Shown here: piece by piece, positions 60,788 to 64,000 of the stretch | Layout: the number at the start of each line of letters is the position of its first letter | Position numbering within the stretch: the first letter of the stretch is position 1 | Source: CAYZFD01 sp964477735 | Lineage (GTDB): Bacteria; Bacteroidota; Bacteroidia; Flavobacteriales; Flavobacteriaceae | Direction: 5' to 3' | Assembly: GCA_964477735.1 (NCBI GenBank) | Contig: CAYZFD010000003.1 | Span: 1 to 64,000, forward strand | Length of the DNA: 64,000 nt | Notes under the pieces: model-generated | What the model saw: only the letters and a program-made list of their open reading frames with translations | Told to the model about the DNA's origin: nothing | Databases searched by the model: none | Made by a program: the position numbers and the translations under genes

Positions 60788-61765
60788 ATGGGAAGATATA
60801 TAACCCCTGATGATTTTTTAGATTTATTTATAAAAATTAAACAAAGAGGTGCTTCTTTTGTATTTTCAAAATTTCATCATTCTGGAACACGAAGAACACT
60901 AACCGCTTTTGATGACACAAGATTAAGAGGCTTAGGTTGTTGGGACATCGATTATGTTCGAGAAAGATGGAACTTGTTAATTTCGGGTGAGAAGAAAAGC
61001 ACTGGTATCGATTTTATTAATCAAAGTTTATTAATAAACAAAAGTGATTTGCGCCTATTGTCATTAGGAAGCGGGTCTTGTGAAACTGAAATAAAGTTGG
61101 CTCAAGGTTCAATTTTTAGCCACATCACATGTCTTGATTTTTCAGAAAACCTAGTGAAACAAGCAAAAGAAAATATTAGACAACTTAACCTAAAAAATAT
61201 TGAGATCAAATGCACAAATATTTACTCACATAAATTTAAAAAAAAACACTACGATGTGGTGTTATTTATTGGATCTCTCCATCATTTTAAAAATGTAAAT
61301 GATTTATTAAAAAATACTATTAGGCCTTGCATGAAAGATGATGGGTGCATTATAATTGATGAATATGTTGGTCCAAATAGACTTCAATTTCCAAAGATTC
61401 AGATTGACGCGATAAACGAAGCCTTAGCGGTAATTCCTAAAAAATTTAGAAAAATTTTTAAAACTCCATTTTATAAAAATCGAGTTACAGGTTCTGGAAT
61501 AATTAGGATGGTCTTGGCAGATCCTTCAGAGTGCGTAGATTCTTTAAGTATATTGCCTGCGTTGCATAGGTGGTTTATTCCAGTAATAGAAAAACCTTAT
61601 GGTGCAAATGTTTTGAAGTATGCCTTGAAAGATATTGCGCATCATTTTCAAGATTTTAATGTAGAGAAAAAAAAGATCCTTGACACTATTTTTAAAATTG
61701 AGGATGAGCTTTTAAAAAAAATAGATTCTGATTACATTTTTGGAGTTTATAAAAAAAGGAATTAA
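60788..61765 (+). CDS. Class I SAM-dependent methyltransferase, AT-rich and probably acquired
   Basis: A 325-aa protein with a Rossmann methyltransferase core: motif I LLSLGSGSCETEI (about 95-107), LDFSENLVKQAKEN (motif II region) and FIGSLHHF (motif IV). The first 90 residues are a basic N-terminal extension, and the C-terminal 120 residues are Lys/Ile-rich and match no family I know. The substrate is unknown; a small molecule is the default guess. DNA composition is unlike its neighbours: sampled lines have 18-27% G+C against about 60% in a sampled line of aqpZ, and Lys, Ile and Asn codons dominate. That suggests horizontal transfer. It lies 16 bp after aqpZ and 23 bp before msrA. Confidence 0.85.
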   Translation: MGRYITPDDFLDLFIKIKQRGASFVFSKFHHSGTRRTLTAFDDTRLRGLGCWDIDYVRERWNLLISGEKKSTGIDFINQSLLINKSDLRLLSLGSGSCETEIKLAQGSIFSHITCLDFSENLVKQAKENIRQLNLKNIEIKCTNIYSHKFKKKHYDVVLFIGSLHHFKNVNDLLKNTIRPCMKDDGCIIIDEYVGPNRLQFPKIQIDAINEALAVIPKKFRKIFKTPFYKNRVTGSGIIRMVLADPSECVDSLSILPALHRWFIPVIEKPYGANVLKYALKDIAHHFQDFNVEKKKILDTIFKIEDELLKKIDSDYIFGVYKKRN

Positions 61766-61788
61766 ATTTTAACTAATTTTGTTATAAT

Positions 61789-62582
61789 ATGAAAAAAAAG
61801 TTCCTGCTAATTTTGATGGCTTTCGGATGTTTGTCCTCTGTATCACAACCAGAAAAAAAACAACCTAAAAAATCTTCACCAAAAACTGAATTTCAAGAAT
61901 TTGAAACGGCTTATTTTGCTTCTGGCTGTTTTTGGTGTGTAGAAGCTGTTTTTGAATCTGTTAAAGGAGTTGAGGAAGCTGTTTCAGGTTATGCCGGAGG
62001 GCATACCAAAAATCCAAACTACCGTCTAATTGGCACTGGTCGGACTGGTCATGCCGAAACGGTTCAGGTTTTTTATGACCCCGAAAAAGTGTCTTTTAAA
62101 ACACTCTTAAAAGTATTTTTTGGATCTCATGACCCCACAACGCCTAACCGTCAAGGACCCGATCATGGCACTCAATACCGCTCAATAGCCTTTTACCAGA
62201 ATGACACAGAGCGTAAAATCATTGAAGCTACAATCAAAGAAGAGCAAAAGGGCCTTAACAAGCCTATAGTGACTGAGGTTAAAAAGTTAAACGTTTTTTA
62301 TAGAGCTGAAGACTACCATCAAAACTATGAACGCTTAAATCCCACAAACCCTTATGTGAAATCGGTTTNNNNNNNNNNNNNNNNNNNNNNNNNNNNNNNN
62401 NNNNNNNNNNNNNNNNNNNNNNNNNNNNNNNNNNNNNNNNNNNNNNNNNNNNNNNNNNNNNNNNNNNNTACCATCAAAACTATGAACGCTTAAATCCCAC
62501 AAACCCTTATGTGAAATCGGTTTCAGTTCCAAGGCTTAACCGATTCAAGGCTAAATTTCCAGAGTTGCTCAAAAAAAATTAG
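61789..62582 (+). CDS. msrA: Peptide-methionine (S)-S-oxide reductase MsrA, exported, split by an assembly gap
   Basis: MsrA reduces the S-epimer of methionine sulfoxide. The catalytic cysteine is Cys47 in the GCFWC motif, and GYAGGHTKNPNY, GHAETVQVFYDP and DHGTQYRS follow. A hydrophobic N-terminus (LLILMAFGCLSSVSQ) indicates export, either by signal peptidase I or as a lipoprotein at Cys14. A 100-N gap with 55-bp identical flanks lies near the 3' end. Collapsing the duplicate gives an intact 212-aa protein ending PRLNRFKAKFPELLKKN. It complements the two msrB genes at 45-46 kb. Its stop overlaps the next gene's stop by four bases (TTAG). Confidence 0.92.
62314..62523. other. Scaffold gap (100 N) flanked by identical 55-bp contig ends
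   Basis: Bases 62314-62368 and 62469-62523 are identical, with exactly 100 N between. Removing one copy and the Ns restores the msrA frame. The overlap length is the same 55 bases as at the other gap, as expected if both are contig ends from one assembly k-mer size. Confidence 0.97.
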
Positions 62583-64000
62583 GGCGTTAGTTTTCTGTTG
62601 ATTACCCTATTCATGAAATCTTGTACAAAAGCTTTTGTGAAACGCACCGCTTTTTGCATGTCTTCGTTATTGGGATCCTCTATGTTGTTGATTAAATCAT
62701 AATCTTTATGGTCATAAATCCCTAGAATATTTTTTTCATCAAAAACCACAATATATTTGTCGATAATGAGTCTGTAAACTGCTGTTGTGTGATGAACGGT
62801 AAATGGGGGTTCGTCGGGGCGTTGCCTCCACACACTTCTACCCCAAGATTGAATGGGTTTTTCATAACCAAGCATATCCACTAAAGACGGAAAGATGTCC
62901 ATTTGTTGAGCCAATTCCATGTGAACTGCTGGCTGAAGTTTTTCGGGATGATAAAACAACAATGGTGTGGCAAATCGGTTTATGGGTTTTTTGTAAAAAT
63001 CTAAAGAGCTGCGATTACAATGATCTGCAGTGAGCACAAAAAGTGTGTTTTTAAACCAAGGTTCTTTTTTGGCCTTTTCAAAAAACTGCTTCAATGCATG
63101 ATCGCTATACCCCATCACTTGGTGCATTGGATTTTCAGTAGCAGGAAAAACACCTTTATATTGATCTGGTACTCTGTAGGGTTCATGAGAACTCACAGAA
63201 AAAATAGTTGCTAAAAAGGGTTGTTGTTTTTCGTCGAGCTTTTGCTTCATAAACTGAAAAAAGGGTTCATCCCAAATACCCCAAAAACCATCAAATTCTT
63301 TGTCATCATTGAATTCATCTTTTCCATAGTAATGATCATAGCCGAGTATGTTCGAAAATCCTAAAAATCCCATCGAGCCATTGGGTGCACCATGAAAAAA
63401 GGAAGTATCATAACCCATTTCCTTGACCACAGAAACTATAGACTGAATGGGCTGTTTGGCGTAAGGTGAAGATGTAAAAGCCACCTTCATCGAAGGGACA
63501 CTGGCCAAGACGGCGGGCATGGCATGTATCGATTGGCGTGAATTGGCAAACATGTTAGGAAAAATAACACTGTGTTGCGCCAGAGAGTCTAAAAAAGGCG
63601 TGTAACTAACAAAGTCAGGGATGTTTGTTTGCTCATTAAAAGCCCCCATAAACTCCCTTCCAAAGCTCTCCATAATTAAAATCACCACATTTTGATCCTT
63701 CAATGACCCCCCATCATATTGCTTGATGGGCTTTAAAATCTTATCTACTTCTTCAGGTGGAAGATAGTTTTGAAGTTTAAAAAAGTTTTTTCCGGCAGTA
63801 CGGATCAGGCAAAATGGAGAGTTGAGCACAAAATCTGCTTGACTCGCATTTCGAATATGGCGTTGTGCATCGACCATATTAATTGGACGAGTGGCTTTTC
63901 CATAGCCCCCACGAATGCCTATTACAGCAATAAAAATTAGAAACAAAGCAATTACTGTTGAACTCATAAAATAAGAAAGATTGATTTTGGGTTTTACAAC
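62579..64000 (-). CDS. LTA-synthase-family (sulfatase-fold) membrane enzyme, N-terminus outside window
   Basis: The frame is open to the right edge, so only the C-terminal 473 residues are visible. One transmembrane helix remains (about the first 30 residues, VIALFLIFIAVIG), then an extracytoplasmic sulfatase-fold domain like lipoteichoic-acid synthases and phosphoglycerol transferases. Metal-site blocks are LIMESFGREF, SVSSHEPYRVP and LTADHCNRSS. The nucleophile region FANSRQSIHAMPA has Ser where LtaS has Thr. Gram-negative members modify membrane glycans or lipids with phosphoglycerol or phosphoethanolamine; the substrate here is unknown. The internal ATG at 63967 is probably not the true start, because upstream codons remain open. 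Confidence 0.85.
   Translation of the reverse strand, partial: VVKPKINLSYFMSSTVIALFLIFIAVIGIRGGYGKATRPINMVDAQRHIRNASQADFVLNSPFCLIRTAGKNFFKLQNYLPPEEVDKILKPIKQYDGGSLKDQNVVILIMESFGREFMGAFNEQTNIPDFVSYTPFLDSLAQHSVIFPNMFANSRQSIHAMPAVLASVPSMKVAFTSSPYAKQPIQSIVSVVKEMGYDTSFFHGAPNGSMGFLGFSNILGYDHYYGKDEFNDDKEFDGFWGIWDEPFFQFMKQKLDEKQQPFLATIFSVSSHEPYRVPDQYKGVFPATENPMHQVMGYSDHALKQFFEKAKKEPWFKNTLFVLTADHCNRSSLDFYKKPINRFATPLLFYHPEKLQPAVHMELAQQMDIFPSLVDMLGYEKPIQSWGRSVWRQRPDEPPFTVHHTTAVYRLIIDKYIVVFDEKNILGIYDHKDYDLINNIEDPNNEDMQKAVRFTKAFVQDFMNRVINRKLTP

Noticed and set aside
61774..61781. TAATTTTG as a promoter for msrA
   Set aside because: It matches TAnnTTTG but ends only seven bases before the ATG, lacks a -33 element and lies in very AT-rich DNA; too weak to list.
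1..64000. tRNA, rRNA, CRISPR arrays, prophage or insertion sequences
   Set aside because: No cloverleaf, rRNA core sequence, regularly spaced repeats, transposase or phage structural genes were seen by reading; a tRNAscan or Infernal run would be decisive.

Overview
The window is a gene-dense, low-GC chromosomal segment from a member of the phylum Bacteroidota, most likely class Flavobacteriia. The evidence is as follows. Promoter-like TAnnTTTG elements lie just upstream of many start codons, and Shine-Dalgarno sequences are almost absent before genes. There are type IX secretion proteins (PorQ, and a DUF4835/PorD-like protein), a Bacteroidota-type omega subunit next to BamD, a menaquinone cluster, a small 'CAL67264'-type membrane protein, and a probable sulfonolipid gene pair. 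Almost everything is housekeeping. I see no phage, insertion sequence, CRISPR array, rRNA or tRNA. Two 100-N scaffold gaps (13967-14066 and 62369-62468) each sit between identical 55-bp copies. They are assembly joins, and each falsely splits one intact gene.

Layout. 1-43: edge of a leftward gene (pyrR-like start). 0.2-6.9 kb: isoaspartyl peptidase lipoprotein, an alpha-oxoamine synthase with a cysteine-synthase-like enzyme (candidate capnine/sulfonolipid synthesis), oligopeptidase B and threonine aldolase. 6.9-11.6 kb: prfB with its programmed +1 frameshift, a HAD phosphatase, an ArsC-like protein and a TonB-receptor-like outer-membrane protein. 11.7-15.2 kb: fumC and a methylcrotonyl-CoA carboxylase beta subunit. 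15.2-24.4 kb: a leftward menaquinone operon (menI candidate, menF, menD, DUF2853, menB, SPOR protein, menA, menC, CPBP protease, menE). 24.5-28.5 kb: dnaK, an NTF2-like secreted protein, panB and an RluA-type synthase. 28.5-36.7 kb: a large alpha-helical protein of unknown function, leuACDB, a bidirectional terminator and rpsA with a structured leader.

36.7-46.4 kb: Kbp-like BON/LysM protein, lon-porQ-cmk, a DUF2807 beta-solenoid protein, an MFS transporter, an M48 lipoprotein, and an alpha/beta hydrolase with two msrB genes. 46.5-59.1 kb: lpdA, aroQ, xerD, a two-component system resembling RprXY, coaE, a YbbR-like protein, fabI, recN, porD-like, coaBC, the omega subunit and bamD. 59.3-64 kb: SIMPL protein, aqpZ, an AT-rich methyltransferase that looks acquired, msrA and the C-terminal part of an LTA-synthase-type enzyme running off the right edge.

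Functional themes are respiratory quinone synthesis, leucine and CoA/pantothenate synthesis, envelope biogenesis (BamD, PorQ, PorD, sulfonolipid candidates, M48, YbbR) and repair of oxidised methionine (MsrA plus two MsrB). Genes are packed tightly. Five of eleven tail-to-tail gene pairs share their two stop codons within the same four bases. No wholly new system was evident. The best leads are the sulfonolipid pair, two mutually exclusive hairpins in the rpsA leader, the AT-rich methyltransferase and the uncharacterised 514-aa protein.
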